From Burkholderiaceae bacterium (GTDB lineage: Bacteria > Pseudomonadota > Gammaproteobacteria > Burkholderiales > Burkholderiaceae_C): a stretch of DNA of 7,282 nucleotides. The stretch spans positions 1-7,282 of the forward strand of contig JAOTTZ010000086.1 in assembly GCA_029864165.1 (NCBI GenBank), given 5' to 3'. Both the position numbers and the translations under genes were made by a program. The notes beneath the pieces were generated by a model. It worked only from the letters and a program-made list of their open reading frames with translations. It made no database searches and was not told where the DNA came from. Positions 6,425 to 7,282 of the stretch are shown here, piece after piece (positions within the stretch are counted from its first letter, which is position 1; each line of letters begins with the position of its first letter).

Positions 6425-6567
6425 ACGGCAAGGGATGTCGCGGTATCGGGGTAAATAGCGAACATGATTTCAGCACATCATGGGGCGAGCCTAACTGTCA
6501 TGAATCCAGGCCGACGCCCCGTACAATGAAACAAAGCGAGTCATCCGTTCACCGTCCGACGCTATAG

Positions 6568-6583
6568 GTACCAGCGGTGGTAC
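6568..6583. promoter_or_regulatory. Perfect inverted repeat GTACCA-GCGG-TGGTAC, candidate operator
   Basis: Two perfect 6-bp arms surround a four-base centre, about 145 bases upstream of the metallopeptidase-like gene start. One G-T wobble and one more A-T pair extend it on each side. It could be a repressor site for the minus-strand operon or a small RNA hairpin. No promoter box is clearly associated with it. Confidence 0.35.
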
Positions 6584-6891
6584 TTGGCTGGGCAATGAGT
6601 GGGGTGCCGTGCCCTTTACCGCATCGCAATTCGTTTCGTTTTCGCCTGCGGCGCTTTCGTTCGTCCAAAAGCTGCGTTGTTTCACGTTAACTTGGTGTCG
6701 ACGGCAAACAAGCAAATATCCGGCAATTGGTATCGGTGCCAATGGATCAGCATCATTCGCAAAGCAAGCCAACAACATCGCCAACCTTGGCTGTGGCTCG
6801 GCGGGCCTGCTTCGCCAGCTCAGGCGGGGCAGCGCTTCAGGCGCAACCAAGGCACCAAACTCGCCTGCGCCGTGGTAGGGTGGTAATTTGA

Positions 6892-7080
6892 CACGTCGGT
6901 CGCGTCGAATAGCACCCTCATCAACGTCGCTCCTTCGGACAGCTGGTCAGTGAATGCGGCGCGACACTGGATGAGGAACTCGGCCGTAGCCGACAATACG
7001 TTCGGGGCTCGATTGATCACCAGCAACAGTTCAACGGATGCCCCCCAAGCAGGTAAACATTCGGTGAACCCGTGTTCGAC
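6892..7080 (-). pseudogene. Possible remnant of a coding sequence
   Basis: On the minus strand a frame open from 7080 (TAG at 7081-7083 just upstream) reads VEHGFTECLPAWGASVELLL, then VINRAPNVLSATAEFLIQ, then CRAAFTDQLSEGATLMRVLF, then DATDVSNY. Third positions are GC-rich and the residue mix is protein-like, with alternating hydrophobic and charged positions. No start with a ribosome binding site is present, and the frame runs on to 6820 with less convincing residues. I do not recognise a family. It may be an internal piece of a decayed gene or simply a chance frame. Confidence 0.2.
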
Positions 7081-7187
7081 CTACCGGGATAGGGTGGAGG
7101 CGAGTAACTATTCAGGACTTCCATGTTGCGTGAGCCTGGGTAGCACGTTGAGCCAAGGGTGCTTGGAGGGTATGTAAGAAGCCAACA

Positions 7188-7282
7188 TTGGGTGAACGCA
7201 TTGGTGGGAAGGGGCTAAAACCGCTGGACACCACTGCCATTTTTCGCTACCGTTGGGCTCATGAGTTCGGTGCCAAGCCCGA
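7188..7282 (+). CDS. Unrecognised coding sequence, 5' end only, runs off the window
   Basis: From a TTG at 7188 the plus strand reads LGERIGGKGLKPLDTTAIFR and then YRWAHEFGAKP, open to the window edge. The residue mix (YRWAHEFG, LKPLDTTAIF) is strongly protein-like, while the other two plus-strand frames and the minus strand here have stops. The frame is open from 7152, after a TGA at 7149-7151. The only start codon before the conserved-looking part is the TTG, with AAGAAG six bases upstream as a modest ribosome binding site. An ATG at 7172 is out of frame and followed directly by TAA. I cannot name the family from 31 residues. Confidence 0.5.
   Translation, partial: MGERIGGKGLKPLDTTAIFRYRWAHEFGAKP

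Larger units (their letters stand above)
6425..7187. other. Long intergenic region upstream of the minus-strand operon
   Basis: About 760 bases with no intact gene that I can support. It should hold the promoter of the operon on the minus strand, but I find no convincing -35/-10 pair there. It contains the inverted repeat at 6568-6583, CATGA/TCATG half-sites at 6463-6503, a perfect plus-strand TTGACA at 6888-6893 with only a poor -10 (TAGCAC, 6910-6915), and a possible minus-strand gene remnant at about 6890-7080. Short plus-strand frames at 6599-6886 look like chance. Confidence 0.5.

Noticed and set aside
5594..6454. A 286-codon plus-strand open frame
   Set aside because: It is antisense to the HExxH gene almost end to end. 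The minus strand carries the HEAAH motif and the coupled overlaps, while this frame is rich in low-information Arg/Val/Gly stretches.
6599..6886. Two plus-strand frames of about 90 codons
   Set aside because: Neither has a ribosome binding site or a familiar motif, and their residue mix (Ser, Cys and Trp rich, no pattern) is typical of non-coding sequence.
7072..7187. Possible 5' end of a group II intron
   Set aside because: GTGTTCGACC followed by GATAGGGTG resembles the start of some group II introns, and CCAAG-GGTG-CTTGG (7153-7166) is a small hairpin. A protein-like frame begins at 7188, only about 115 bases later, and it does not look like a reverse transcriptase. The similarity is too short to support the call.
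1..7282. CRISPR arrays, tRNA or rRNA genes and complete insertion sequences
   Set aside because: I saw no regularly spaced repeats, no cloverleaf with a terminal CCA-like end, no rRNA words, and no transposase with paired terminal repeats.

Overview
The window is GC-rich bacterial DNA with dense, high-GC3 coding. It looks like an accessory region of a proteobacterial chromosome or large plasmid, probably beta- or gammaproteobacterial. That assignment rests only on base composition and the type of genes, and no rRNA, tRNA or core housekeeping gene is present to anchor it.

Layout from left to right. (1) 1-614, minus strand: a FitAB-like (VapBC-type) toxin-antitoxin pair. The ribbon-helix-helix antitoxin and the PIN-domain RNase toxin overlap by four bases (ATGA), and the toxin is cut off by the window start. 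(2) 615-917: a divergent control region with a -10-like box and an 8-bp palindrome for the toxin-antitoxin pair, and a separate perfect inverted repeat (ACACGTGC-N6-GCACGTGT) ahead of the plus-strand gene. (3) 918-3233, plus strand: a 771-aa protein with an N-terminal 2-oxoglutarate/Fe(II) dioxygenase domain (HxD...H...R) and a long helical C-terminal part carrying a CxCxxC cluster. (4) 3234-3720: a convergent intergenic region with a strong GNRA-capped hairpin. (5) 6424 down to 3721, minus strand: four genes reading the same way. The first three are joined by GTGA stop/start overlaps: an HExxH metallopeptidase-like protein (285 aa), a 149-aa protein and a 222-aa protein. After 45 bases comes a DUF2293 protein with an N-terminal CxxC/CxxC zinc-ribbon-like motif. 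(6) 6425-7187: about 760 bases without a convincing intact gene, holding a perfect 6-bp inverted repeat, a perfect TTGACA box and a possible gene remnant on the minus strand. (7) 7188 to the right edge, plus strand: the start of an unrecognised coding sequence that leaves the window.

The part most likely to be an undescribed functional unit is the minus-strand operon at 3721-6424. Its tight overlaps imply coupled translation of a putative zinc peptidase with two proteins of unknown function, perhaps together with the DUF2293 protein. The oxygenase and the toxin-antitoxin pair are neighbours but are transcribed separately, and nothing in the sequence ties them to the operon.
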